From: Clostridia bacterium
GTDB lineage: Bacteria; Bacillota_A; Clostridia; Christensenellales; Aristaeellaceae
Assembly (NCBI GenBank): GCA_025997215.1
Contig: BNUH01000030.1
Span: forward strand, 1 to 33,971
Length of the DNA stretch: 33,971 bases
Reading direction: 5' to 3'
Shown: one piece after another, positions 7,309-15,838 of the stretch
Layout: the number at the start of each line of letters is the position of its first letter
How positions within the stretch are numbered: the stretch's first letter is position 1
The notes under the pieces: model-generated
Database searches by the model: none
What the model was told of the DNA's origin: nothing
The model's input: the letters and a program-made list of their open reading frames with translations, nothing else
Made by a program: the position numbers and the translations under genes

Positions 7309-9129
7309 TTACACACCGATGATCGCCTCCCTCGGACAAATCTGCGCGCACAGTCCGCAGCCCGTACATAGCGAAGCGTCGATCACTGCCCGCCGATTTC
7401 GCATCGAGAGCGCGGGACAGCCGATGGCCTTCACGCAGACCTGACAACCCACGCATTCCGATTCATTCACAACCATAGGTTTGCCAGGTTTCGACACAGC
7501 GATGCACGGCGCTTCGAAAATTATCGCGCGAACGCCGGATTCATCCATGGCGCTCTGTACGATTTCGATGGCCTCATCCAATTCAAACGGGCTGCACTTC
7601 CTAATGGAATGGACGCCCAGAGCGCGCAATATGGCCTCGATGTCGACTTGAGGCGCGGGTTCGCCCAGCGCGGATTCACCAGTGCCGGGGTGCGGCTGGC
7701 GGCCTGTCATCCCGGTCGTACGGTTGTCGAGCACAACCACGATCACGTTGGACTGGTTGTACACGGCATTCAGCACGCCCGTCATGCCCGAGTGGAAAAA
7801 TGTCGAATCGCCTATGAACGCAAAGCAGGTGGCATCCGCTTCGGCGCGGCTCAATCCCTGCGCGATCGTGACGCCCGCGCCCATGCACAAGCAGGTATCG
7901 ACCATGTTCAGCGGCGGCGCGTTGCCCAGCGTGTAACAGCCGATATCGCCGCAGAAGATAGACTTGACACCTTGCGCTGCACGCTTGACCGCGTAAAAGC
8001 TCGCGCGGTGCGGGCAGCCGGCGCAGAGGATAGGAGGGCGCGGCGGCGTCGCATCCGCTCCTTTGGGAAGGGGATTCACATCCCCCTCCCAACCTCCCCC
8101 GGGGTTTGGAACGAACGCGGCTATCGCCTGTTCGACCGCAGGCGCGCTTAGCTCTCCTCGGACAGCCACTGTGCCATCCCGTTTACCATGTAGGATGGAC
8201 ACGTCACACAGCGGTCTCAACCCATCCTCGATAACGGGATCCAATTCCTCGACGACCAGTACATCGGTCAGTCCGTCCAGGAATTGCATCGCGATGGCTT
8301 CCGGGAATGGATTCGGCGCGCTGACTGTCAGCATTCGACAGCGAATGCCCAGGCGTTGGACGGCCTCGCGCGCGTAGGCCGCGCCGATGCCGCCGCCAGC
8401 GATGCCCAGCGTCGCGGATTCAGACGCGTTGCCTAGCTCCTCTATCGTGTTGAATTGGGATTGAGCATCGGCCAGCTCCGGCTCGCGTCCGACTAATCGG
8501 CCCTTCGCTTGATACGACAGCCTGGGGAAGATTACCCAATCCGCGCTCTTGACAAAGCCTGTTGGCTTCACTAATCCCAACGGCTCCGCTCGTTCAACCG
8601 CCGCGCACGAGTGGCACACGCGCGTGGTCGGTCGAATTATGACAGGAACGCGGAACCGTTCCGACAGCTCAAACGCAAAGCGCGTCATCGCGTACGCTTC
8701 CTCGGGTGATGTCGGGTCCAGCACTGGTAGGCGCGCGAACTGCGCGAATCGGCGCGTATCCTGTTCCGTTTGGGATGAAATGGGCCCGGGATCGTCGGCA
8801 ACCAACAGTACGAAGCCGCCCTTCACGCCGACATAATTCAGGCTCATCAGCGGATCGCTTGCCACGTTCAACCCCACCTGCTTCATGGTGACGAGCACGC
8901 GCGTTCCGGCGTAGGATGCTCCGGCGGCAACCTCCAGCGCGACTTTCTCATTGACCGACCATTCGACGTGGACACCGCTGGGTTTTATGCGCGCGACGGT
9001 TTCTAACGCTTCCGTCGACGGCGTGCCCGGATAGCCGCTAACGAACGACACGCCCGCATCGATCGCGCCGTAAGCTATGGCTTCATTTCCCATTAATAAC
9101 ATTGGTTGCGACACATCATTCACCTTCAT
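7309..9129 (-). CDS. iorA: Indolepyruvate:ferredoxin oxidoreductase, alpha subunit
   Basis: The large TPP- and iron-sulfur-containing subunit, about 606 residues and full length for the family. Domains in order: a pyrimidine-binding domain (starting LLMGNEAIAYGAIDAGVSFV), a central domain, and a TPP-binding domain with CAGCPHRASFY, CGDIGCYTLG and GDSTFFHSG. Two C-terminal [4Fe-4S] ferredoxin motifs follow: CVGCQVC with a later CP, and CTGCGLCAQICP. It oxidises arylpyruvates from Trp, Phe or Tyr to arylacetyl-CoA and can run in reverse in organisms that make aromatic amino acids from aryl acids. The ATG at 9129 overlaps the ecfT stop as TGATG; a GTG directly before it is also possible. No separate Shine-Dalgarno is visible, which suggests coupling to ecfT translation. 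Confidence 0.93.
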   Translation of the reverse strand: MKVNDVSQPMLLMGNEAIAYGAIDAGVSFVSGYPGTPSTEALETVARIKPSGVHVEWSVNEKVALEVAAGASYAGTRVLVTMKQVGLNVASDPLMSLNYVGVKGGFVLLVADDPGPISSQTEQDTRRFAQFARLPVLDPTSPEEAYAMTRFAFELSERFRVPVIIRPTTRVCHSCAAVERAEPLGLVKPTGFVKSADWVIFPRLSYQAKGRLVGREPELADAQSQFNTIEELGNASESATLGIAGGGIGAAYAREAVQRLGIRCRMLTVSAPNPFPEAIAMQFLDGLTDVLVVEELDPVIEDGLRPLCDVSILHGKRDGTVAVRGELSAPAVEQAIAAFVPNPGGGWEGDVNPLPKGADATPPRPPILCAGCPHRASFYAVKRAAQGVKSIFCGDIGCYTLGNAPPLNMVDTCLCMGAGVTIAQGLSRAEADATCFAFIGDSTFFHSGMTGVLNAVYNQSNVIVVVLDNRTTGMTGRQPHPGTGESALGEPAPQVDIEAILRALGVHSIRKCSPFELDEAIEIVQSAMDESGVRAIIFEAPCIAVSKPGKPMVVNESECVGCQVCVKAIGCPALSMRNRRAVIDASLCTGCGLCAQICPREAIIGV

Positions 9130-9887
9130 CACGTTACTAAGGCTATAATAAATATGATAACACAGGCGGCTAATACGAATGCGTCCGATTGCGTCAGCGG
9201 GTATCGGCGGTAGCCGCTATCCTTCTTCCGCAGGTAGAATCCGCGCAACTCGGCGGCGAGTGCGTTATTCTCCATCCGCTGGACGCACGAGACCAGGAGC
9301 GGCACGCACAGCGGCGGGATCAGCCGAATCTTTTGCAAGAATCCGCCGTCCAGCTCCACACCGCGCGCGGTCTGCGCCTCGATGACGTCGTGCATCTCCA
9401 CGAACAGCACGGGGATAAACCGTATGGCCGTAGTCACCACGAACGCGTAACGGTATGGTATGCCCAACTGGGATACCAATGTATTGGTAAGATCCGACAG
9501 CCGCGTGACCGCCAGCATCAGCACGAGCGGCAACGTCGCACCCAGCAGCCGCATCCCCAGCTGCGCGCAGAACCGCAAACCCATGTCGGTTATGCGCAGT
9601 CCAAACGGCAGCGGCACCAATACCCGCCCTGTTCTGACAAACGGCAGCTGCACGATGACTAGGAACAGGCACAGCGAACCCGCGCCCTTCAGCGTGGCCT
9701 TGACCTTTCGGCCCAATCCCAGCGCGTATCCGCCGCATATGGATAATAACAGTAATAACACATTAACGATCAGCGACCCCGTCAAGAAGCCGCCGACGCA
9801 TACGACCATGGCCAGCAACAGCTTCACCAACGGATGCGCACGATGGAGGATGGTATCGCCCGGCTGGTATTCCAATACGCTCGTCAT
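9129..9887 (-). CDS. ecfT: ECF transporter transmembrane subunit EcfT (CbiQ family)
   Basis: A 252-residue membrane protein that links the two ATPases to the substrate-binding S component. It has hydrophobic segments at both ends and a cytoplasmic coupling region containing ARGVELDGGF and the later AAELRGFYLR; these match the two ARG-type coupling motifs of EcfT. The start YQPGDTILHRAHPLVKLLLA is typical of the CbiQ family. I chose the ATG at 9887 because it overlaps the upstream ATPase stop (ATGA) and has AGGGAGG in front; an upstream in-frame start would add 10 residues. The gene directly precedes iorA, so importer and enzyme are made from one transcript. Confidence 0.9.
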   Translation of the reverse strand: MTSVLEYQPGDTILHRAHPLVKLLLAMVVCVGGFLTGSLIVNVLLLLLSICGGYALGLGRKVKATLKGAGSLCLFLVIVQLPFVRTGRVLVPLPFGLRITDMGLRFCAQLGMRLLGATLPLVLMLAVTRLSDLTNTLVSQLGIPYRYAFVVTTAIRFIPVLFVEMHDVIEAQTARGVELDGGFLQKIRLIPPLCVPLLVSCVQRMENNALAAELRGFYLRKKDSGYRRYPLTQSDAFVLAACVIIFIIALVT

Positions 9888-10702
9888 ACCGCGCCTCCCT
9901 TCCGACGCTCGAGCCATGCGGCCATTGCGTCCGCGTTATCGGCCTGGCCGGGTTCGATGCGCAGTCTCGCCGCCAGCGCGACCATCTGCGCGGGCATCAG
10001 GCAAGCTCGGGCTAGCAGGGGTTCGTCGCGCATCAATTCATGGGTTTGGCCGTCGGCCAGCAGTTTGCCCTCGCTAAGTATCAGCATCCTCGGCGCGAAG
10101 TCCAGCGCAATCTCCATATCATGCGTGACCATTAGCACGGTCGCGCCCGTTTCCTTATTCAAGCGCGCGATGGAATTCATCATCTGTAAGCACTCGCGGT
10201 AATCCAGGCCTGTCGTCGGCTCATCCAGCAGCAGTAACTTCGGCCGACGGACGAAAATGCTGGCCAGCGCGACCCGCTGACGCTCGCCGCGGCTTAACGA
10301 GAGTGGAGCGCGATGGGGATCCAGGCCCAATTCATCCAGCGTAGCGTTGACCCGTTGATCTGCTTCCGACTTAGTTATGCCCAGATAATCCAGTCCGAAC
10401 GCCAACTCCTGCCGAACCGTTGCGCCAAACAGCTGCCTATCCGGGTTTTGGAATAAGTAGCCGACCGACTTGGCCAGCTGGCTGACCTTCATCGCCTTGG
10501 TATCCTGCCCGTTGATTATAATTGAACCCGACGCCGGACGAATCAGCCCCATCATCAGCTTGAGCAGCGTGGATTTGCCTGCGCCATTCTCGCCGGTCAG
10601 TGCGGCGAATTCCCCTTCAGGAATGACCAGGCTGACATCCTGGATGAGCGGGCGCGATTCGACATAAAAATACACATGAGATAATTCAATCATATTGTTC
10701 AT
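9884..10702 (-). CDS. ecfA2: ECF transporter ATP-binding subunit, second ATPase
   Basis: A 272-residue ABC ATPase that powers the importer. The Walker A motif is GENGAGKST (about 38-46), the signature is LSRGERQRVALA and Walker B is KLLLLDEPTTGLD, followed by the H-loop MVTHDME. The family-typical Q-loop is present in GYLFQNPDRQLF, a sequence characteristic of EcfA proteins. The ATG at 10702 overlaps the stop of the first ATPase gene (ATGA). A C-terminal extension of roughly 40 residues follows the ATPase core. The A1/A2 numbering is arbitrary. Confidence 0.9.
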   Translation of the reverse strand: MNNMIELSHVYFYVESRPLIQDVSLVIPEGEFAALTGENGAGKSTLLKLMMGLIRPASGSIIINGQDTKAMKVSQLAKSVGYLFQNPDRQLFGATVRQELAFGLDYLGITKSEADQRVNATLDELGLDPHRAPLSLSRGERQRVALASIFVRRPKLLLLDEPTTGLDYRECLQMMNSIARLNKETGATVLMVTHDMEIALDFAPRMLILSEGKLLADGQTHELMRDEPLLARACLMPAQMVALAARLRIEPGQADNADAMAAWLERRKGGAV

Positions 10703-11547
10703 GCTATCGCCTCCCGCACCATCCGTTCCGCTTCATCCAGGTTGATCGGCGGAACCCCGGCGTACAGCCCTTTATCTCTCAAACGAGCAGCCAGCGTGGT
10801 TACACGCGGGCAGTTCACACCCAGGTCCAGGAGCTGATCCGGCCGCTCCAACACCTGCCGCACCGGGCCGTCCACCACTGCGCGGCCCTTATCCAGCACC
10901 AACAACCGTTCGGCGTACGCGCACAGCAGCATTATTTTCTGTTCTATAACGATTACCGTGGTGCCTCGTTCACGCCGGAGCGCCGCCAGCAGTTCAAATA
11001 CTTGGACGGACGAGGCGGGATCCAGTTCGCCCGTGGCCTCGTCGAGCACCAGTATGTTTGGGGATAACGCCAGTGCCGCCGCCAGCGCGACCTTCTGCTT
11101 TTGCCCACCGCTTAAGCTGGATATGCTGCGGGTGCGCAGCGGGGTTATCTCAAGATCGTTGAGCGCGCGGTCAACCCTGGCGGGTATATCATCCCGTGGA
11201 ATGTTAAAATTCTCCAGCGCGAAGAGTATCTCATCCTCGACCATCGTGGTCACGAACTGGGATTCCACATCCTGGAAAACACAGCCGACTGACTGCGCCA
11301 TGTCCGCGACGGAGGCCGACACCGTATCCAGCCCGGCGACTGTGGCCGTGCCGTAGAAGTCGCCGCGCCTGACGTGCGGGACAATGCCGCACAGCGTATG
11401 CGCGAGCGTGGTCTTGCCAGCCCCGGCCGGGCCGATCACGCCGAGGAATTCCCCCAGCGCGACCGACAGGCTTATCTGTTCCAGTGCGGGCGCATGCGCG
11501 CCTTCATATTGAAAGGATAGATTATCCAGCTTAACGATGGGGTTCAT
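10699..11547 (-). CDS. ecfA1: ECF transporter ATP-binding subunit, first ATPase
   Basis: A 282-residue ABC ATPase starting MNPIVKLDNLSFQYEGAHAP. Walker A is GPAGAGKTT, the Q-loop is CVFQDVESQFV, the signature is LSGGQKQKVALA and Walker B is ILVLDEATGELDP. The usual catalytic Glu follows the Walker B Asp (LDEA). In the switch region the protein has VIEQK, with Gln where many ABC ATPases have the H-loop His; this pattern is familiar in some EcfA1-type subunits. The longer reading frame extends upstream to 11739, but its extra 64 residues are Arg/His-rich, read through the S-component gene and are not credible. The ATG at 11547 overlaps the S-component stop (ATGA). Confidence 0.9.
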   Translation of the reverse strand: MNPIVKLDNLSFQYEGAHAPALEQISLSVALGEFLGVIGPAGAGKTTLAHTLCGIVPHVRRGDFYGTATVAGLDTVSASVADMAQSVGCVFQDVESQFVTTMVEDEILFALENFNIPRDDIPARVDRALNDLEITPLRTRSISSLSGGQKQKVALAAALALSPNILVLDEATGELDPASSVQVFELLAALRRERGTTVIVIEQKIMLLCAYAERLLVLDKGRAVVDGPVRQVLERPDQLLDLGVNCPRVTTLAARLRDKGLYAGVPPINLDEAERMVREAIA

Positions 11548-12176
11548 GCGCGGCGGCCCTCCGCGGTGCGACGATTGAGCGCGAGCTTCAGCGGCACGGC
11601 CAGCACCTGCACGATGACTGCGTTGATCGAGGCGGTGCCGAATATGATCCCCACGAATACGCCCAGCGCGATGGGCTTGATGTCGGCACCCGCGTAAAAC
11701 GCCAGGTACATCACCGCGATGAATGAGAATCCCGAGCATAGCGTGGATATGAACGTGGCGGCGATGGGGTGCAGGTCGAACTTCTTAATCCGCATGGGTA
11801 TGCGCATGAGCAGCGTCATAGCTACCGCGCCGATGGCCTCGCTGGCGATATTGATATAGGGCGTCCCTGGGAAGAATTGGCAGATCACACCGGCGAGCAC
11901 GCCGATGATCAAGCCCTCGAGCAGCGTCGGCTCGATGAGCATGACGGCCAGGCAGTACATGGCTATGACGAAGTTGGGTTTCATGCCCGGCACGTTGAGC
12001 GGGTTGACGGTCTTGAGCACGATGCCTGCCGCCAGCAGTACGCCCAGCAGGATGAGGTTGCGGATGTTCGCGAGACCACGGCGTTCGGTGGTAGCAACGG
12101 TGCGCTTCTGGCCTAATGAATTCGTGTTCTGCATGATAGACGCTCCCTTCGTTCGGATGGTAGACGGCTGTGCCAT
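11544..12176 (-). CDS. trpP: ECF transporter S component, TrpP-like tryptophan importer subunit
   Basis: A 210-residue integral membrane protein that would bind the substrate for the ECF complex. After a 38-residue polar N-terminus there are about five to six hydrophobic segments. The region LKTVNPLNVPGMKPNFVIAM resembles the GMKPD region of Bacillus TrpP, the tryptophan S component. Regulation by an apparent tryptophan T-box directly upstream supports the same substrate. The ATG at 12176 has GAAAGGA upstream; a second ATG at MQNTNS also has a ribosome binding site. TrpP proteins often stand alone and share a general ECF module; here the energising module is encoded in the same operon. Another aromatic substrate such as indole-3-acetate or a vitamin cannot be excluded. 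Confidence 0.75.
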   Translation of the reverse strand: MAQPSTIRTKGASIMQNTNSLGQKRTVATTERRGLANIRNLILLGVLLAAGIVLKTVNPLNVPGMKPNFVIAMYCLAVMLIEPTLLEGLIIGVLAGVICQFFPGTPYINIASEAIGAVAMTLLMRIPMRIKKFDLHPIAATFISTLCSGFSFIAVMYLAFYAGADIKPIALGVFVGIIFGTASINAVIVQVLAVPLKLALNRRTAEGRRA

Positions 12177-12255
12177 ATACTCATCCTTTCAAAAAATACC
12201 TAATGGTATTCGTGGAGACGTGCCCTGCTGACAACGCTGAATTCGGTATGTACCC

Positions 12256-12291
12256 ATAAAAAAACACCCGTCCCTACTCAAAGGGCGGATG
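12256..12291 (-). terminator. T-box regulated intrinsic terminator
   Basis: On the minus strand CATCCGCCCT, loop TTGAGT and AGGGACGGGTG form the stem (one extra base), followed by TTTTTTTA. The 5' arm overlaps the antiterminator sequence that follows GGTGGTACCGCG, as in canonical T-box leaders. Confidence 0.88.
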
Positions 12292-12584
12292 ATCCGCGGT
12301 ACCACCTTTGTGACTACGATTTGTTTCATCCGCAAAATCTCATGCGGATTAACAAACCATACGTCTCTCAGCGAGAATGCCAACACATTCTCCGTCCTTA
12401 ACGCGGACCGACGTCTCTGATACTCCGGCCGGATTCAAATTCTAACCGAATCGAACCGACCGTTTCCCGTCGCCCTCAGCGAACCATTATGCCATGCGGC
12501 CTTCCACGGGTTTCCACCTTATCCCGCTCTCTGTAGGCGCCCACAGGGCTTTACTCTCGCCTCGAAGGTTTTGGTTTATGCTAT
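12256..12584 (-). ncRNA. T-box riboswitch, apparent tRNA-Trp specificity
   Basis: A transcription-antitermination leader that senses uncharged tRNA. The T-box core GGTGGTACCGCG is on the minus strand at 12306-12295, followed by the terminator. Stem I has the S-turn AGTA (12555-12552), AGAGAGCGGG and GGTGGAAACCC in the distal part. My manual fold pairs GCGAG with TTCGC below and GCC with GGC above the specifier loop, leaving ATAATGG on the 3' side. Aligned with known leaders (four bases, then the codon), the specifier is TGG (12486-12484), tryptophan. A caveat: the base after the codon is T, not the usual purine, and ATG (Met) in another register is possible. The TrpP-like first gene supports Trp. 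Confidence 0.85.
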
Positions 12585-12590
12585 GCGGAA

Positions 12591-12619
12591 ATTCTAGCAC
12601 GGTGCGCGAGAATTGTCAA
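12591..12619 (-). promoter_or_regulatory. Promoter of the T-box operon
   Basis: On the minus strand TTGACA (12619-12614), a 17-bp spacer and TAGAAT (12596-12591). It would start the transcript near 12584, at the 5' end of the T-box fold. Confidence 0.82.
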
Positions 12620-12657
12620 GCGAAAAATTTTGTCAGGATGATCCTCAAATGATGAGC

Positions 12658-12691
12658 GGGAAAATACTACCCTACCCTTGACAGACGCGGG
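12658..12691. repeat. Dispersed repeat, copy C (single arm)
   Basis: GAAAATACTACCC followed by TACCCTTGACAGACGCGGG. Bases 12670-12691 match 4147-4168 exactly over 22 bp, and the AATACTAC part matches the left-arm signature of copies A and B on the opposite strand. The second arm is missing. It lies between the cotH-type gene stop and the T-box promoter. Confidence 0.65.
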
Positions 12692-12738
12692 CTGGAGGTG
12701 CAAGTCTCTCGGCGGAAACTCCGCGACGGCGATAGTGT

Positions 12739-15700
12739 TTATTGCGGCGGCAGCGGCGGCCTGGGTCCGAAGTATTCCAGCATCTGCGCGTCGGACAACT
12801 TGAACCAATTCTGGACGTGGCCCCACGCCAGGTTGTTGCGCTTGTTGATCACATTCTCCAGACGGCTTAAGCGCGACTGCCAGTAGGCATAGGCACCTTC
12901 CGGGCTTTTGGGCGCTTCAATGCCGAGCGCCCACGAGTTTTCACCCGCCCACCTGTTGAAGTGCATGCTCATCTCCGGCTCAATCTCCGCTGCCATCGAT
13001 CGGGCCAGCGCTATCATCCGCTCCGGCACGAATACCGTTTGGAATAATTCCCCATACCGTTTGAGGAACTGCTCCTTTAGGTATGGCACGCTCAGCAGTT
13101 TCCTTATGATCACATTATCATAATCCAGGCTGCCCGCGCCCTTGGGATCCAGCCATATGGCGCAGCCATCCCGCGCCGAGTCGAACATCCCCCAGTCCAA
13201 GTCGTACACGATCCAGCGCCATTTCTCACCCGGCTCGTTCCTGCGGTAGAATTTGATATTCCCGGCGTCTGTGTTGCCGAAGTAAATCTCGAATATGTAG
13301 AAGTCGAATATGTTTTCCACGTCGATCATGTCCAGCACGCGCTCGAGCACCGCCGGATCGTTCAGGTCGCGGTCGCGGATGTAGTTGCGGGTTGCGCGGA
13401 AGTTATCCACAGTGCCCGATATCACCGTGCCCGAACCCTTCAGCAGATCGATGTCGTCGGGATCGTCCCAGCCCTCGTACTGCGCGAGGGCCTGTGTGTT
13501 TATGCGTTCACGAAGATTATACTGGCCCCAGTATTCGCCATTCAGGTACACGACCACCGGACGCCAGGGCATGTGGTATACAGTCGTGTCGGACCAATCC
13601 ATGATCCGGGATTGGAAGCCGTCGACGATCCTGGTATAGTTGCCATCCTGACCGCCATTGCGCAGGATCAGCGCGTTATACTGGGTAAACGGCCGGTCGT
13701 TGAAGAATGGGTAGGCCAAGGCCTCCGAACCATACCGGGGTTTGGCGGAGATTCTGAAACTCTTTTGAGGCATATCCACGCTGAACTGGCCGTTCAGCAT
13801 CAACTCAATGCTCTCCGACACCTGCCGCTTACCAGTCTCATCTATGAATTCGAAGTGCCCCAGCACGCGCTCCTTTTTCCAATAGGCCATGTCGGTGTAA
13901 GGGATCTCGGTCATGGCGCTGGTTGTGTAGTCCCCGGCGTATATGCCGTTCACGTCATTCCATAGCAGCTGCGGATCGGCCACGACCGACACCATCGGCA
14001 GCATGTGGTATACGCTGATGAAGTAGGTATTCGTCACCACCGCCGAGGGCCGAAGCCCATCCTGGAATGTGCGCGTGCGCAGGACAATCGTGTGGTCGAT
14101 AGGCAGCGGCGCGTTGTACACGGGTGAATCCAGCGTCGGGTCGGAGCCATCGGTCGTGTACCTGATGACTGAACCCTCCGTCATACGGATCGTCACGCGG
14201 ATCGGGCTGGGATACATCCCGCCCGGCGTATCGACGACAGGTTTCGCCGCGTATCCTAAAAAGCCCTGGCCATTTTTCGCGCCGGGGGTTGGTATGTCGA
14301 AATATGCCAAACTCCCGTCAGCGCCGCGTCCGTAGGATGTGTTGCCCGCCAACGCCGGGAGTACCAGCCTGTCGAGCACGTGGCCGGTCGGATCGGATAT
14401 GGTTACGGCCTCACCCAGCGAGCTTAGCTTCAGCGGTGCGTGCAACGCGGCGCTGCCATTGGGCGCGGCGGCATTCCCGATCAGATACACCAGCAAGTAT
14501 TGGCCGGGCTTGATCGTCACGTCCGGGAACTGCCACTTCCTGGGCTTGCCCGGCGAGTCGCTAAGCCCGTAACCTTTTAGTGATACTTCATAATCGTTGG
14601 TATTCAATATCTCCACCCAGTCGAACGAGGTCACGCCGTCGGGCGTTCTCATGTCCTGGGCATACGCGCTGGCCTCGTTGATCAGCAGGCCGCTGTCGGA
14701 TTTTGCCAAGCGTACAGCGTCGGCAGCCTCCTCGCCTTGGCGCGTGTTGGGCTGGCCAGGCGTTGCCTGATTCGTTATCTCCCATAACGACAAGCCGGGC
14801 AAGCGCGCCCAGGATGCGTCCTTCGGTATGCCTTCGACGACGGTGTGGTCGATGAGCTGACCGCGCGGATTGGTCAGCAGTATGGCCTCGCGCGTGCCGT
14901 CGATCCTGAAATTCGTGTGCAGTTCGGATCCGGCGCGATTCTTGCCCGAGGCGAATACGAGCAAAGTCCCGTTGGCCGGGATCGTCACGCCCTTGGGGAA
15001 TACCCACTTGCTAAGCCGCGACTCGTCGTCGGATAGCGCGTAACCCTCCAGCGAGATCGGGTAGCTCCGCTCGTTGATCAATTCAATCCAGTCCGACGCG
15101 TCGCCATCCTCATCCACGATGGCCGAACGGTTGCGCGGTGAGATCTCATTCAGCTTGATAGCGCCGAACTCCACGGTGCTCTCGGCGCGGTACGCTTCGT
15201 ACCCGGCGGTGGTGTTGGGATAACCCGGCGTCGGCTGGGACGTCGAGGTGAACTCGCCCGCGTCAGACCGCGCGTATGAATCATTCTTGACCAATGGCGG
15301 GAATGCTGTCGAATCCTTCAACACTCCCGCAGCGTCGAACAGACAGACCGTCTCGCCCCTGGACGATAGCCTGAACGATGTGTGGAGCGGCTTCGACGGG
15401 TCGGTTGAACCAGTTCCCGATGCGTATATTACTATATAACCATCCGGATCGATCATAACGTCCGGGAGCACGTACTTGACGCTGTCCGCTCGATCCGACA
15501 GGCCCATCCCTTTGAGGGATACGGGCGATGTGCCGATGTTGCGCAGTTCGATCCAGTCGGAAAACTCGCCGTTGTCGTCGAGGACGGCGGAACCATTCGA
15601 ACTCATCAATTCATTTATAACGATGGGGAATACCGTGGAATCGTTGGCGCTGACGGGGTTAAAGGCTGGCGCGGTGACATCGTCAGGCGTCAGAATTACC

Positions 15701-15804
15701 GATAGCGCGAGCAGCGCGGCCAAACCCAGCAGCAAGCCGACGATCCACAAGTTCGTCAGCCGCCGATGCGCCTTGGGTATGCGTGCCTTGCGGATATAGG
15801 TCAT
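12739..15804 (-). CDS. Membrane-anchored lamin-tail / CotH kinase-domain protein
   Basis: A 1021-residue envelope protein. One membrane helix (about 19-38) anchors it, with the rest outside. Three lamin-tail domains follow, beginning near 61 (IVINELMSSNGSAVLDDNGE), 217 (IKLNEISPRNRSAIVDEDGD) and 375 (LLINEASAY). Next is a chitobiase C-terminal-like beta domain near 530-600 (GSVIRYTTDGSDPTLDSPVY). The last third is a CotH-type kinase domain with YLNGEYWGQYNLRERI and the metal-binding-like WIVYDLDWGMFD. Characterised CotH proteins phosphorylate spore coat proteins; here no spore coat gene is near, and the lamin-tail domains suggest a role at the cell surface. It lies 34 bp downstream of a shorter lamin-tail paralogue, probably in one operon. 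The substrate is unknown. Confidence 0.88.
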   Translation of the reverse strand: MTYIRKARIPKAHRRLTNLWIVGLLLGLAALLALSVILTPDDVTAPAFNPVSANDSTVFPIVINELMSSNGSAVLDDNGEFSDWIELRNIGTSPVSLKGMGLSDRADSVKYVLPDVMIDPDGYIVIYASGTGSTDPSKPLHTSFRLSSRGETVCLFDAAGVLKDSTAFPPLVKNDSYARSDAGEFTSTSQPTPGYPNTTAGYEAYRAESTVEFGAIKLNEISPRNRSAIVDEDGDASDWIELINERSYPISLEGYALSDDESRLSKWVFPKGVTIPANGTLLVFASGKNRAGSELHTNFRIDGTREAILLTNPRGQLIDHTVVEGIPKDASWARLPGLSLWEITNQATPGQPNTRQGEEAADAVRLAKSDSGLLINEASAYAQDMRTPDGVTSFDWVEILNTNDYEVSLKGYGLSDSPGKPRKWQFPDVTIKPGQYLLVYLIGNAAAPNGSAALHAPLKLSSLGEAVTISDPTGHVLDRLVLPALAGNTSYGRGADGSLAYFDIPTPGAKNGQGFLGYAAKPVVDTPGGMYPSPIRVTIRMTEGSVIRYTTDGSDPTLDSPVYNAPLPIDHTIVLRTRTFQDGLRPSAVVTNTYFISVYHMLPMVSVVADPQLLWNDVNGIYAGDYTTSAMTEIPYTDMAYWKKERVLGHFEFIDETGKRQVSESIELMLNGQFSVDMPQKSFRISAKPRYGSEALAYPFFNDRPFTQYNALILRNGGQDGNYTRIVDGFQSRIMDWSDTTVYHMPWRPVVVYLNGEYWGQYNLRERINTQALAQYEGWDDPDDIDLLKGSGTVISGTVDNFRATRNYIRDRDLNDPAVLERVLDMIDVENIFDFYIFEIYFGNTDAGNIKFYRRNEPGEKWRWIVYDLDWGMFDSARDGCAIWLDPKGAGSLDYDNVIIRKLLSVPYLKEQFLKRYGELFQTVFVPERMIALARSMAAEIEPEMSMHFNRWAGENSWALGIEAPKSPEGAYAYWQSRLSRLENVINKRNNLAWGHVQNWFKLSDAQMLEYFGPRPPLPPQ

Positions 15805-15838
15805 GGCCGCACTCCTATACAGCGGTAATGGTTATGCA

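Noticed and set aside
11548..11739. 64-residue N-terminal extension of the first ECF ATPase
   Set aside because: It is read out of frame through the S-component gene; the ATG at 11547 has the ATGA overlap seen throughout the operon.
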